Assembly (NCBI GenBank): GCA_903824725.1
Contig: CAIJXU010000064.1
Span: 124,001-188,000 of the forward strand
Source: an uncultured Bacteroidota bacterium
GTDB taxonomy: Bacteria > Bacteroidota > Bacteroidia > Chitinophagales > Chitinophagaceae
Length of the DNA stretch: 64,000 bases
Reading direction: 5' to 3'
In this document: one piece after another, positions 43,422 through 52,657 of the stretch
Numbering within the stretch: the stretch's first letter is position 1
Layout: the number at the start of each line of letters is the position of its first letter
Translations under genes and position numbers: made by a program
The notes under the pieces: generated by a model
The model's input: only the letters and a program-made list of their open reading frames with translations
Database searches by the model: none
What the model was told of the DNA's origin: nothing

Positions 43422-44882
43422 ATGAAATACTTATTCTCACTTTTCCTACTCGTTTCAAGTTATAATGTACAATCGCAAACGGCAGCGCCATGGGACCTTA
43501 AAACCTGTGTGGCCTATGCCATTCAGCACAATATTTCCATTCAACAAGCAGATGTACAAGCAAGATTGGCAAAATTACAGGCCGAATTAGCTAGTGCAAA
43601 TCGATTACCCACCATCAATGGATCCACGGGAATGGGTCTCAATTTTGGACGATCTATTGATCCTACAACAAACGGTTTTTCAAGCACTCAATTTTTGTTT
43701 AATAATTTTGGTTTAAATGGAGGCATGCAATTATTTAATGCAGGCAGACTTAAAAACAATGCAGAGGCAACTAGTATAAGCTGGAATGCAGCTGAAACAG
43801 ATAAGCAAACCATTTCTAATGACATATCTTTAAATGTAGCCACTTTTTATCTGCAAGTATTGTCGGCAATTGAACAATCTGAAATAACAAAAATTCAAAT
43901 TCAACAAACCATTGAGCAATTAAATGCAACAAAAAAGAGAGTGGAAGTAGGGTTGCTTCCGGAAATTAATTTATTGGAATTGGAAACACAATTGGCTAAT
44001 GATAGCAGTACCTACATTTCTGCGATCTCCAATGTGCTGCAAAGTAAATTAAGTTTAAAAGCATTATTGAATTTAGACGCAGGTTCTGATTTTGATCTTT
44101 TAGTTCAGCCAGTTGAAAAAATTAAAGTGCAATCTTTTGCTGATCTTCAACCAGATTATGTTTATAATATTGCTGAACAAAATTTACCTAACATCAAAGC
44201 AGCGGGCTTGCGTGTCAAAGCGGCGCAAAAAACGGTACAGGTAGCAAAAGCAAATTTTTATCCTACTTTGCGATTGGGCTATGGAATTTCTTCCAATTTC
44301 TCGAATCAGTTCAAATATATTTCAGGGTATGATATGACTGGTGTTAGTCAAGTGACCGCTGCTAGTCCGTTTGTCACCATGAATAATAATAAATATTTTG
44401 TTCAAAGTCCAACCTTTACAGCTACCACTGCTCAACGCAATTGGGGTAATATTTGGGATGGGTGGAATAATCAATTGAGTAATAATTTTGGTCAAAGTGT
44501 AAACTTGCAGTTATCTATTCCTATTTTCAACGGGGGGCAATCTAAAATTTCTTATCAGCAAGCCAAATTGAATTATAAATCAACAGAGCTCCAGCAAGAA
44601 AATATTCAACGAAAATTAAAGCAAGATATTTATGCTGCTTATACAAATGCAATTGTAGCGTTGAATAAGTTGAATGCCAATCAAAAAGCGGTCAACTCAG
44701 CCGAAAAAGCATATTTATTTGCAACCAAGCGTTATGAATTAGGCTTATTGGGAACCATTGAATTATTGAATAATCAAAATAACTTTTTAAAGGCGAAGGT
44801 GAATTTTAAAACTGCACAATATGAGTACGTTTTTAGAATCAAGTTATTAGAATTTTATAAAGGCGTTGCTTTAGAATTATAA
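43422..44882 (+). CDS. TolC family outer-membrane efflux protein
   Basis: 486 residues. A signal peptide (about 1-18, ending YNVQSQ) precedes two OEP repeats of long helices and short strands; WDLKTCVAYAIQHNISIQQA and the C-terminal AEKAYLFATKRYELGLLGTIELLNNQNNFL are the usual OEP ends. TolC trimers form the exit duct of tripartite pumps. The frame is open from a TTG at 43389, but the ATG at 43422 gives a clean signal peptide. The periplasmic adaptor gene follows after 42 bases. Confidence 0.92.
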   Translation: MKYLFSLFLLVSSYNVQSQTAAPWDLKTCVAYAIQHNISIQQADVQARLAKLQAELASANRLPTINGSTGMGLNFGRSIDPTTNGFSSTQFLFNNFGLNGGMQLFNAGRLKNNAEATSISWNAAETDKQTISNDISLNVATFYLQVLSAIEQSEITKIQIQQTIEQLNATKKRVEVGLLPEINLLELETQLANDSSTYISAISNVLQSKLSLKALLNLDAGSDFDLLVQPVEKIKVQSFADLQPDYVYNIAEQNLPNIKAAGLRVKAAQKTVQVAKANFYPTLRLGYGISSNFSNQFKYISGYDMTGVSQVTAASPFVTMNNNKYFVQSPTFTATTAQRNWGNIWDGWNNQLSNNFGQSVNLQLSIPIFNGGQSKISYQQAKLNYKSTELQQENIQRKLKQDIYAAYTNAIVALNKLNANQKAVNSAEKAYLFATKRYELGLLGTIELLNNQNNFLKAKVNFKTAQYEYVFRIKLLEFYKGVALEL

Positions 44883-44924
44883 TCAACAATAATAAAAAAA
44901 ATTACAGAAGTAAAAATAAAAACA

Positions 44925-46271
44925 ATGAACAAGAAATTGATTTGGATAGGTGGTAGCTTAGTCGCGTTAATTATCCTATTGGTGGGACTTAAAAAAGCAG
45001 GTGTGATTGGGAAAGAAGAAGGCATATTGGTCACTGCCGAAGCCGTTCAACTTAGAACGATCACCGAGTCTGTAAATGCAAGCGGAAAAGTATATCCTGA
45101 AATTGAAGTAAAAGTGAGTCCTGATATTTCCGGTGAAATCGTTAATCTTTTCGTTGAGGAAGGGGATAAGGTGACCAAGGGTCAAGTATTGGCTAAGATA
45201 TACGCTGATATTTATTCTTCACAACGCGATCAGGTAACAGCAAGTGTCAATCAAGTAAAAGCGCAATATGAAAATGTAAAGGCTGCTTTAAGTGGACTAA
45301 AAACCACTTATGAAAATACTAAGTCGACCAACGAGCGGTATAAAAAATTATTTGCTGATAAAATTGTTTCAAGGTCCGAATATGAACAAACAGAACAAGC
45401 ATATCGATCTGCGGAGTCTGGTTATAATTCCGCAAAGGAATCCATTAAAAGTGGGGAAGCGCAAATCCAAGGGGTAAGAGCACAATTGGCAAGGGCCGAG
45501 AAAGATTTAGCTCGAACCATCATTACCTGTCCAATGGATGGTATCGTAAGTTTAATGAATGTGAAAAAAGGAGAAAGGGTAGTTGGAACTGCTCAAATGA
45601 CTGGAACTGAAATGATGCGTGTTGCGGATATGAAAAGTATTGAAGTAAGAGTTGATGTTGGTGAGAATGACATCACTAAAGTTAAATTAGGTGATACAGC
45701 ATTAGTAGAAGTGGATGCCTACAACAATAGAAAATTTAAAGGAGTGGTTTATAAAATTGCCAATCCAGTTACTGCAACTACAGGCCTTGCTAGTGCTGCA
45801 GATGTTGCAAATTATAAAGTACATATTCGATTATTACCTTCGGGTTATGAGGATTTGACAAAGGATAATAATATTTTTCCTTTTCGACCTGGTATGACAG
45901 CAAGTGCTGATATACAAACAAAATCTAAAATAAATGTAGTCACCATTCCATTGAATGCTGTTACAACCAGAGACAGTAATGGAGAAGGTAAAAATACTGA
46001 AGTAACTAAAACAACTGCAAATGCAGAAAAGCCAGCTGCTACAAAAAATGACGACATAAGTGAAGTGGTATTTGTGTTACAAAATGACAATAAGGTAAAA
46101 ATGGTAAAAGTGAAAACAGACATTCAGGATTTAAATTTTATCGAAGTGTCGGGTGTCAAAGTAGGAGATAAAATTATTACTGCCCCTTATAGTATTGTAA
46201 GTAAAACATTAAAAGACGGAACTTTGGTGAAAGTGGTGGCTAAAGAAAAATTATTTGAAGAAAAAAAATAG
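44925..46271 (+). CDS. HlyD/MacA-type periplasmic adaptor of an efflux pump
   Basis: 448 residues: one N-terminal membrane anchor (about 5-23), a biotinyl-lipoyl-like half (VSPDISGEIVNLFVEEGDKV), a long coiled-coil hairpin (about 100-195) with the second lipoyl half TIITCPMDGIVSLMNVKKGE, then beta-barrel and membrane-proximal domains. It links an inner-membrane transporter to the TolC protein encoded just before. A strong terminator follows, so the pump itself (MacB-like ABC or RND) is encoded elsewhere. Confidence 0.9.
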   Translation: MNKKLIWIGGSLVALIILLVGLKKAGVIGKEEGILVTAEAVQLRTITESVNASGKVYPEIEVKVSPDISGEIVNLFVEEGDKVTKGQVLAKIYADIYSSQRDQVTASVNQVKAQYENVKAALSGLKTTYENTKSTNERYKKLFADKIVSRSEYEQTEQAYRSAESGYNSAKESIKSGEAQIQGVRAQLARAEKDLARTIITCPMDGIVSLMNVKKGERVVGTAQMTGTEMMRVADMKSIEVRVDVGENDITKVKLGDTALVEVDAYNNRKFKGVVYKIANPVTATTGLASAADVANYKVHIRLLPSGYEDLTKDNNIFPFRPGMTASADIQTKSKINVVTIPLNAVTTRDSNGEGKNTEVTKTTANAEKPAATKNDDISEVVFVLQNDNKVKMVKVKTDIQDLNFIEVSGVKVGDKIITAPYSIVSKTLKDGTLVKVVAKEKLFEEKK

Positions 46272-46294
46272 CATATCTAGCTGAATATGAACCT

Positions 46295-46332
46295 AAAAAG
46301 GGGCGCTTTTAAAAAAGGCGCCCCTTTTTTTT
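46295..46332 (+). terminator. Terminator after the efflux genes
   Basis: AAAAAGGGGCGC (46295-46306) and GCGCCCCTTTTT (46318-46329) form a GC-rich stem, followed by more T. It rules out the long gpsA reading frame that begins at 46287 inside it. Confidence 0.9.
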
Positions 46333-46342
46333 GCGAGTTTCG

Positions 46343-46350
46343 TATGTTTG
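46343..46350 (+). promoter_or_regulatory. -7 box TATGTTTG before gpsA
   Basis: An exact TAnnTTTG, 5 bases before the gpsA ATG at 46356 and just after the preceding terminator. Predicts a nearly leaderless gpsA mRNA. Confidence 0.55.
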
Positions 46351-46355
46351 TAAAA

Positions 46356-47369
46356 ATGAGCAATATGCAAATTGGTATTATAGGAAGTGGAAGTTGGGCA
46401 ACTGCCATTGCAAAAATAGTGACAGACAATGGACATGTCATCAATTGGTGGGTTAGGCAATCTGATAATATTGAATATTTTAAAAAACGCCACCATAATC
46501 CACACTATCTTAGGAATGCGTTTTTTGATACTTCTAAGATTAATTTTTCGGATGATGTGATCGAAATCATTAAGCAATCTTCTGTAATCATTATCGCAGT
46601 GCCTTCTATACATCTGGAATCTGCATTGCAAGGGGTAGATGCGAAGATGCTGGAGGATAAAAAAATAGTTTCAGCAGTTAAGGGTGTATTACCAAAATAT
46701 AATATTTTATTAAATGAATTTTTAGCCCAACAATATAATTTTCCTATAACACAATATTTTACATTGTTAGGGCCAAGTCATGCAGAAGAAGTAGCAGCGG
46801 AACAATTATCATATTTGACATTTTCAGGAATGGATACTCCAAATACACAAGAAGTAGCATCCTATTTTAAGAACGATTATATTAATACTATTGTCAATAA
46901 TGATATCTTGGGTGTTCAATACGCAGGGGTGGTTAAAAATATATATGCATTAGGAGCAGGGATTGCACATGGATTAGAATATGGCGATAATTTTTTAAGT
47001 GTTTATATTGCCAATTGTGCAAATGAAATGAAAACTTTATTGACTGCCATTTTAAAAAATGAAAAAGGAGAAGGGCATTCCGCCAATTACGCATCCTCTG
47101 TTTATTTGGGTGACTTATTAGTTACCTGTTATTCCTTACACAGTCGAAATAGGACTTTTGGTAATATGATTGGCAAAGGATATTCCGTTAAATCGGCTCA
47201 GCTTGAATTAAATATGGTTGCAGAAGGTTATAATGCCAGCAAGTGTATCATGGTAATCAATGAAACACTAAAAGTAGAACTTCCTATTATCAGCGCTATT
47301 TATAAAATTTTATGGGAGGGTAATGATCCAGCTGAATCATTTAAAGACATTGAAAAAATATTGGTGTAA
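46356..47369 (+). CDS. gpsA: NAD(P)-dependent glycerol-3-phosphate dehydrogenase
   Basis: 337 residues. N-terminal dinucleotide motif IGIIGSGSWATAIAKI, then SAVKGVLP, the GPSHAEEVA block, and GVVKNIYALGAGIAHGLEYGDN with the catalytic Lys. It reduces dihydroxyacetone phosphate to sn-glycerol-3-phosphate for phospholipids. The frame is open from 46287, but that start lies inside a terminator, so the ATG at 46356 (MSNMQIGIIG) is used. Confidence 0.94.
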   Translation: MSNMQIGIIGSGSWATAIAKIVTDNGHVINWWVRQSDNIEYFKKRHHNPHYLRNAFFDTSKINFSDDVIEIIKQSSVIIIAVPSIHLESALQGVDAKMLEDKKIVSAVKGVLPKYNILLNEFLAQQYNFPITQYFTLLGPSHAEEVAAEQLSYLTFSGMDTPNTQEVASYFKNDYINTIVNNDILGVQYAGVVKNIYALGAGIAHGLEYGDNFLSVYIANCANEMKTLLTAILKNEKGEGHSANYASSVYLGDLLVTCYSLHSRNRTFGNMIGKGYSVKSAQLELNMVAEGYNASKCIMVINETLKVELPIISAIYKILWEGNDPAESFKDIEKILV

Positions 47370-47371
47370 AA

Positions 47372-48508
47372 TTATATTTGTGAGCCTACCCAAAAAAAAT
47401 CGCTGGCAATTCCATCTGCAAAAAACTTCGCTGATTTACTCAAGGCAAATCCAATCTCGGTTTTGACTACTAATTTTTTAGCAACCATTTGTTCTGCTAT
47501 TTTCTTACTGTGTTCATAAAAGGATGATCCAAAATGATCAATAATATATTGTGATGAAAATCCTTCTTGGCATCTTAAGGATACCATCATGTATTCATTA
47601 TACTTTGTGTGCACCGCTAATGCTTCTAGTTCAAATGGCAGTATGTTTTTTTCTAAAGAAGCGAAATAAAGCTGATTATTGGCCACATTCCATTGCCTTG
47701 AATTTAAATTATAAGAATGTGCGGATGGACCTAATCCTAAATAGGGGACCCCTTTCCAATAGTTACTATTGTGCTTACTTCTGAAACCGGGTTTGCTAAA
47801 ATTGGATATTTCATAATGTTCCAATCCGACACTTTCTAAATAGTCGACAATTATTTCAAAATGCCTAGATTGATGTTCCGAATTAACAGGCGCTATTTTT
47901 TTAGTCTCAATCATTTTGTGCAAGGCTGTTTTTTCTTCTACCGTTAATGCATAACAGGAAAGATGTGGAATTTGATATTGGTTTAAAATTGCAAGATCGG
48001 CAAGCAAATCCTCCTCTGATAAGTGAGGCGTGCCATATATTAAATCGGCACTGATATTGTCAATACCCTCATTTTGGGCTATCTGTATGGCTTGATGTGA
48101 TTGTGAGGCAGAATGAGCACGATTCATCCATTCTAATGCATGTGGCTGGAAGCTTTGAATACCCATGCTAAGTCTATTGACGCCGGCTTTTTTCCATGTT
48201 TTGACAAGTATTGGCGTAATGTCATCTGGATTTGCTTCAACCGTAAACTCAACATTAATATGCAAAGGATAAACTTCGTTTATTTTGTCAACTATTATAT
48301 TAAAAGCGGCTTCGGAAAGTAAGGAAGGGGTACCTCCTCCAAAGTAGAGGGTGTCAATAGGTTGTGCTAAATAGTTTTTTTGAAGCTCTATTTCCTTGCA
48401 TACTGAATTTGTAAAAGCATCAATATATTTGGTTTGTGTCGAAAAATGAAAATTGCAATAATGACAAGCTTTTTTACAAAATGGAATATGTATATAAATG
48501 CCTGCCAT
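47372..48508 (-). CDS. hemW: HemW-type radical SAM protein (haem chaperone)
   Basis: 378 residues. The radical-SAM cluster motif is CKKACHYC (CxxxCxxC) in GIYIHIPFCKKACHYCNFHF at the N-terminus; YFGGGTPSLL, NPDDITPILV and GIQSFQ follow as in HemN/HemW. Short length and lack of the HemN N-terminal extension indicate HemW, which binds haem and delivers it to respiratory enzymes, rather than coproporphyrinogen dehydrogenase. The ATG at 48508 is used; the longer frame would start at a TTG next to the promoter box. hemD lies across the divergent promoter region. Confidence 0.9.
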   Translation of the reverse strand: MAGIYIHIPFCKKACHYCNFHFSTQTKYIDAFTNSVCKEIELQKNYLAQPIDTLYFGGGTPSLLSEAAFNIIVDKINEVYPLHINVEFTVEANPDDITPILVKTWKKAGVNRLSMGIQSFQPHALEWMNRAHSASQSHQAIQIAQNEGIDNISADLIYGTPHLSEEDLLADLAILNQYQIPHLSCYALTVEEKTALHKMIETKKIAPVNSEHQSRHFEIIVDYLESVGLEHYEISNFSKPGFRSKHNSNYWKGVPYLGLGPSAHSYNLNSRQWNVANNQLYFASLEKNILPFELEALAVHTKYNEYMMVSLRCQEGFSSQYIIDHFGSSFYEHSKKIAEQMVAKKLVVKTEIGFALSKSAKFFADGIASDFFWVGSQI

Positions 48509-48532
48509 GAAATAATTTGATTGGTGTTCATA

Positions 48533-48540
48533 CAAAGCTA
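48533..48540 (-). promoter_or_regulatory. -7 box TAGCTTTG before hemW
   Basis: An exact TAnnTTTG on the minus strand, 24 bases before the hemW ATG. It overlaps the alternative TTG start (48535), which is therefore unlikely. Confidence 0.55.
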
Positions 48541-48572
48541 GTTATAAGTTACTAATTCTGCACTAGGATACT

Positions 48573-48580
48573 TATTTTTG
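48573..48580 (+). promoter_or_regulatory. -7 box TATTTTTG before the DUF4271 gene
   Basis: An exact TAnnTTTG, 6 bases before the ATG at 48587. It overlaps the alternative TTG start and sets the start of the DUF4271-hemD transcript. Confidence 0.5.
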
Positions 48581-48586
48581 CAACAA

Positions 48587-49606
48587 ATGTGGTCATTTAT
48601 AAAAAATAGATTATTTCAAATAGGAGCCATCATCCTATTATCCTCCTTTCAAAATCAAGGCAATTTTTCATTATTGAATAAGGATACTGTTTCGTCTTCA
48701 TCGGACTCTCTTCAAGTAAAGGATACATTATTAATTAAATATGTACAAGTTTTACCTACTTCATTTCAATTAACAGATGCATGGTTTATCCAAACGCAAT
48801 TAGTTAATAAACAAGACAGCAATTTTAATATTCTTAAATCCTATAAGAATTATTTTACACAAAAGAAGAATGCTTTTAAACTATACTTTCCGAAAAATGT
48901 AATGTCACATGACGATGAGGTTATTTTTAAAATCGAGCAACGTTTTGCTTTGCCAAATAAAGATTTTTTGTTTTATGGAATTTTATTTCTGCTATTTTTA
49001 TATGGGTTTGTAAACAATACTTTCCCTCAATATTTCCCCAAATTGTTTAATCAGTTCAGCCAGTCTTCTTTAAGAATGATACAATATCGAGAACAGCTTT
49101 TGCAAAATAGTATGGGGTCCTTGATTATTAATATTAGTTTTATTCTTAGTTTTTCAATGATCGCAACTTTAATTATTTTTAATCGTCATTTGCTGGCTTT
49201 GTCATTTTGGGAAGGTTATTTTTATATTGCATTATTTTTTACCTCTTTATATTTAGGAAAATTTGTATGCTTGCAATTGGCAGGATATATATTCAACACA
49301 AAGGAATTGGTTAATACCTATATTTTCGTAGTATTCATGATTAATAAAATATTAGGCGTTTTACTCGTTCCTTTCATACTCATATTAGCCTTTGCAAAAC
49401 CCATTTTTCATCCCTATGCGATGTTGGGTGCTGCTGTGATCACAGTCCTATTATTATTATATAGATATTTGTTTTCCCTTACATCAGTTAGAAATAAATT
49501 ACATATATCCTCTTTTCATTTTTTTCTATACCTTTGTGCTTTCGAAATATTGCCACTTGCCATCTTGTATAAATTCATAGTACAATATTTTGGTGGTATT
49601 TATTAA
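48587..49606 (+). CDS. DUF4271 membrane protein
   Basis: About 339 residues: an N-terminal hydrophobic segment (about 10-22), a soluble stretch to about residue 120, then six or so membrane helices (from FLFYGILFLLFLYGFVNN to the end). It matches the Bacteroidota-specific DUF4271 family; no biochemical function is known. It is 32 bases ahead of hemD, a pairing I recall from other Bacteroidota, which could hint at a haem-linked role. The ATG at 48587 follows a -7 box directly. Confidence 0.75.
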   Translation: MWSFIKNRLFQIGAIILLSSFQNQGNFSLLNKDTVSSSSDSLQVKDTLLIKYVQVLPTSFQLTDAWFIQTQLVNKQDSNFNILKSYKNYFTQKKNAFKLYFPKNVMSHDDEVIFKIEQRFALPNKDFLFYGILFLLFLYGFVNNTFPQYFPKLFNQFSQSSLRMIQYREQLLQNSMGSLIINISFILSFSMIATLIIFNRHLLALSFWEGYFYIALFFTSLYLGKFVCLQLAGYIFNTKELVNTYIFVVFMINKILGVLLVPFILILAFAKPIFHPYAMLGAAVITVLLLLYRYLFSLTSVRNKLHISSFHFFLYLCAFEILPLAILYKFIVQYFGGIY

Positions 49607-49638
49607 AATAGGAGACGAATATTAAAAATGGAAATGAA

Positions 49639-50430
49639 ATGAGTGGAGCAAAGAAATCGACTACGACAAAGACCATTAAAAAAATACTAATTTCCCAAGC
49701 TAGACCGGAAAGTGAAAAATCGCCTTATTTCGACTTAGAGCGGAAACATTCAGTTGCTTTATATTTTCAACCACTCATACAATTAGTTCCTATCACTGGG
49801 AAAGATTTTAGAAAAACCAAGATTGACATAGTTGAATATTCGGCTGTCATTTTCACAAGTAAAAATGCCATTGATCATTTCTTTAGAACCTGTGATGAAT
49901 TAAAAGTAAATATTAGTCAGGATACAAAATATTTTTGTATCACCGAGTCGGTTGCGTTGTATTTGCAAAAATTTATTATGTACCGAAAGCGAAAAGTATT
50001 TTTTGGTACTGACGGCTCTAATAAAAAATTATTTGATGTGTTGAATAAGCATAAATTAAATGAAAAATTTCTTTATGTATGTAGTGAAAACCAACAGGAT
50101 AATGACATCGTAAACTGGTTAAAAGAACATAGTTGCAAATTTGAATTAGGTTATATGTATCGTTCTGTGAGCAGTGATATCTCAGCACTTTTAAATACGA
50201 CTACTTTTGATATCATCTGTTTATTCACTCCAAGTGGTTTAAAAAGTTTGTTTGATAATAAACCCGATTTTAAACAAAATGGAACTGCCATCGGTGCATT
50301 TGGCACCAATACTTGCAAGGCAGTGGAAGATGCAGGTTTAGTTTTGCACATTAAAGTGCCTAGCCCACAAACCACTAGTATGATGTCTGGTTTGGATCAA
50401 TTTCTTTCCTTAAGTAGTAAAAAGAAATAA
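49639..50430 (+). CDS. hemD: Uroporphyrinogen-III synthase
   Basis: 263 residues in the two-lobed HemD fold. Weakly conserved as usual, but the landmarks YSAVIFTSKNAIDHFF (about 68-83), LYVCSENQQDNDIVNWL, and FDIICLFTPSGLKSL (about 194-208) with GAFGTNTCKAVEDAGL are present. It closes and inverts ring D of hydroxymethylbilane, giving the first macrocycle of haem and corrinoid synthesis. No other hem synthesis gene is adjacent; hemW is divergent nearby. Confidence 0.85.
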   Translation: MSGAKKSTTTKTIKKILISQARPESEKSPYFDLERKHSVALYFQPLIQLVPITGKDFRKTKIDIVEYSAVIFTSKNAIDHFFRTCDELKVNISQDTKYFCITESVALYLQKFIMYRKRKVFFGTDGSNKKLFDVLNKHKLNEKFLYVCSENQQDNDIVNWLKEHSCKFELGYMYRSVSSDISALLNTTTFDIICLFTPSGLKSLFDNKPDFKQNGTAIGAFGTNTCKAVEDAGLVLHIKVPSPQTTSMMSGLDQFLSLSSKKK

Positions 50431-50476
50431 GAGGGAATTACATTAAAGCTTTCGACTTTAAATAAATTGCATTTAA

Positions 50477-52504
50477 ATGAATGCAAATCCAAAATTTACC
50501 AACCAATTAATAAAGGAAACCAGTCCTTATTTATTACAGCATGCACATAATCCAGTTCATTGGGTAGCATGGTCTCCTTCTATTTTTGATGATGCGTTGT
50601 TACAAAATAAACCCATTCTATTAAGTATAGGATACGCTGCTTGTCATTGGTGCCATGTAATGGAACGTGAAAGTTTTGAACAGGAGGAAGTGGCTGAATT
50701 TATGAATGCTCATTTTATCAATGTAAAAGTGGATCGAGAAGAACGACCCGATATAGATCATATTTATATGGATGCGCTTCAGGCAATGACTGGATCTGGT
50801 GGTTGGCCATTGAATATATTTTTATTGCCCGATGGGAAACCTTTTTTTGGAGGCACTTATTTTCCTCCTAGTACATTGCCACAACGTGCTTCTTGGATGG
50901 ATGTATTAAATGGAGTTCAACAAGCTTATATTAAACAAATTGAAAAATTAAAAGACCAAGCGAATCAACTCACCCAACATTTGTTAACTAAGAATATAAC
51001 CGCTTCCTTATTAACCAATACCGAAATAGAAGATCCCATTGCAACACTACAAGAAGTGGAGTTAATTGGAAATAGAATTTTACAAACAGCAGATACTTTA
51101 TGGGGCGGCTTTGGTAATGCTCCAAAATTTCCACAAACATTTTGCCTGCAAATGCTATTGAGAAATTATAAATTCAACGCTAACGAATCTTCTATGGTCC
51201 ATGCTGTAAGATCTATTGACAAGATGATTCAAGGCGGCATTTATGATCATTTAGGAGGTGGATTTTCAAGATACAGTACCGATGCGCAATGGCAGGCGCC
51301 TCATTTTGAAAAAATGCTGTATGATAATGCTTTATTTATTGGGCTTATCTCTGAAGCGTATCAAATTACTAAAAAGGAATCATATGCCTATGTAATTCAG
51401 CAAAGCATACAATTCATTGAAAGAGAATTATCTAATGAAGAAGGTGCTTTTTATGCAGCATTGGATGCGGATAGTGAAGGGGTAGAAGGTAAGTTTTATA
51501 CTTGGTCTTATGAAGAGATTAAAGACTTAATTGACCCTGTTATTTTTGATTCCTTTTGCGCTTATTATCAAATTACAGCCAATGGCAATTGGGAACATAC
51601 TAATATTTTATGGACTACAGAATCCTTTGACAAAAGTGTGACACCTGAATTTATCAAAGCAAAAAATATATTATTAAATCATAGAACCACTCGAATTAGA
51701 CCTGCCTTGGATTATAAAATAATTTTATCATGGAATAATTTAATGATCATCGCTTTATGTAAGGCCTATGCCGCCTTAGGAGATGAATCTTATAAATCAA
51801 AAGCGATTCAATCTATGCAATGGGTAGAAACTCATTTTTCGGATGAGGCACATGATTATTTATTTCATACCAATACCAAGGGTATTAAAAAATCATTTGC
51901 ATTTTTAGACGATTATGGTAGTTTAATTCAAGCTTATATTCACCTTCAAGAAATCACCGGAGACACTACATATTTACACAAAGCCAAAAAGTGGATGGAA
52001 TATATTCAAATTCATTTTGTAGATGAGGAGGGGTTGTTTTTTTATTACACAGCAAAATACCAAACCGATGTCATTGTTCGACAAAAAGAAACTTATGATG
52101 GGGCGCAACCAAGTGGCAATGCTTTAGTCTGTATGAGTTTATTCTATTTAGGGCAGGTGTTTGACCATTTGCCATGGATTCAGCAATCAGATCAAATGAT
52201 GAAGCAAATGCGTAAAATGATGTTGCAATACCCCTCCTCTTTTAGTTATTGGGCCCAGTGTTTTAACCGGATGTCGTCCGATTTGATTGAGTTAGTGGCT
52301 GTGGGACCCCATGTCCAACAGGACCTAAAAGTGGCATTATCTGTGTTTCAGCCTAATAAAATCATCCTATTTATAGCAGAAGAAGACTCCCTTTTACCCC
52401 TCACTATTGGCAAAAAAAACATTGATAATCAATACTTTATATGTCTTAATAAGTCATGCCAACCACCTACACCAAAATTGGCCAATATTTTAGCATTAAT
52501 CTAA
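50477..52504 (+). CDS. Thioredoxin-domain protein, DUF255/YyaL family
   Basis: 675 residues. The N-terminal thioredoxin-like domain (about 5-165) has NPVHWVAWSP, GYAACHWCHVMERESFE (CxxC) and SGGWPLNIFLLPDGKPF. The rest is a six-hairpin alpha/alpha toroid with HFEKMLYDNA and AALDADSEGVEGKFYTW, as in YyaL and human SPATA20. Molecular function is not established. It has no signal peptide, so it is cytosolic, and is monocistronic between hemD and the gld operon. Confidence 0.9.
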   Translation: MNANPKFTNQLIKETSPYLLQHAHNPVHWVAWSPSIFDDALLQNKPILLSIGYAACHWCHVMERESFEQEEVAEFMNAHFINVKVDREERPDIDHIYMDALQAMTGSGGWPLNIFLLPDGKPFFGGTYFPPSTLPQRASWMDVLNGVQQAYIKQIEKLKDQANQLTQHLLTKNITASLLTNTEIEDPIATLQEVELIGNRILQTADTLWGGFGNAPKFPQTFCLQMLLRNYKFNANESSMVHAVRSIDKMIQGGIYDHLGGGFSRYSTDAQWQAPHFEKMLYDNALFIGLISEAYQITKKESYAYVIQQSIQFIERELSNEEGAFYAALDADSEGVEGKFYTWSYEEIKDLIDPVIFDSFCAYYQITANGNWEHTNILWTTESFDKSVTPEFIKAKNILLNHRTTRIRPALDYKIILSWNNLMIIALCKAYAALGDESYKSKAIQSMQWVETHFSDEAHDYLFHTNTKGIKKSFAFLDDYGSLIQAYIHLQEITGDTTYLHKAKKWMEYIQIHFVDEEGLFFYYTAKYQTDVIVRQKETYDGAQPSGNALVCMSLFYLGQVFDHLPWIQQSDQMMKQMRKMMLQYPSSFSYWAQCFNRMSSDLIELVAVGPHVQQDLKVALSVFQPNKIILFIAEEDSLLPLTIGKKNIDNQYFICLNKSCQPPTPKLANILALI

Positions 52505-52589
52505 CACATTATTGCCTTAATTTGCAATTCTTATAAACTACTTGACTATCAGATAATTCGGTATAATTAATAATAACTATTTTTTATAT

Positions 52590-52597
52590 TATTTTTG
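52590..52597 (+). promoter_or_regulatory. -7 box TATTTTTG of the gld operon
   Basis: An exact TAnnTTTG, 60 bases before the gldK ATG, giving a leader of about 50 bases with AAAGAGAAGAG as a possible ribosome-binding region. It is the only good candidate in the 153-base gap upstream of gldK. Confidence 0.5.
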
Positions 52598-52657
52598 TTT
52601 TGATTAGTTACTAAATATGGATATAACTTAAAAGAGAAGAGATTTTAAAAATAGATT

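Noticed and set aside
46287-46355. Longer N-terminus for GpsA
   Set aside because: The extension is encoded by the terminator hairpin of the preceding operon, and the -7 box lies inside it.
46293-46631. A minus-strand 112-residue frame over the gpsA start
   Set aside because: Antisense shadow of gpsA and the terminator; no recognisable domain.
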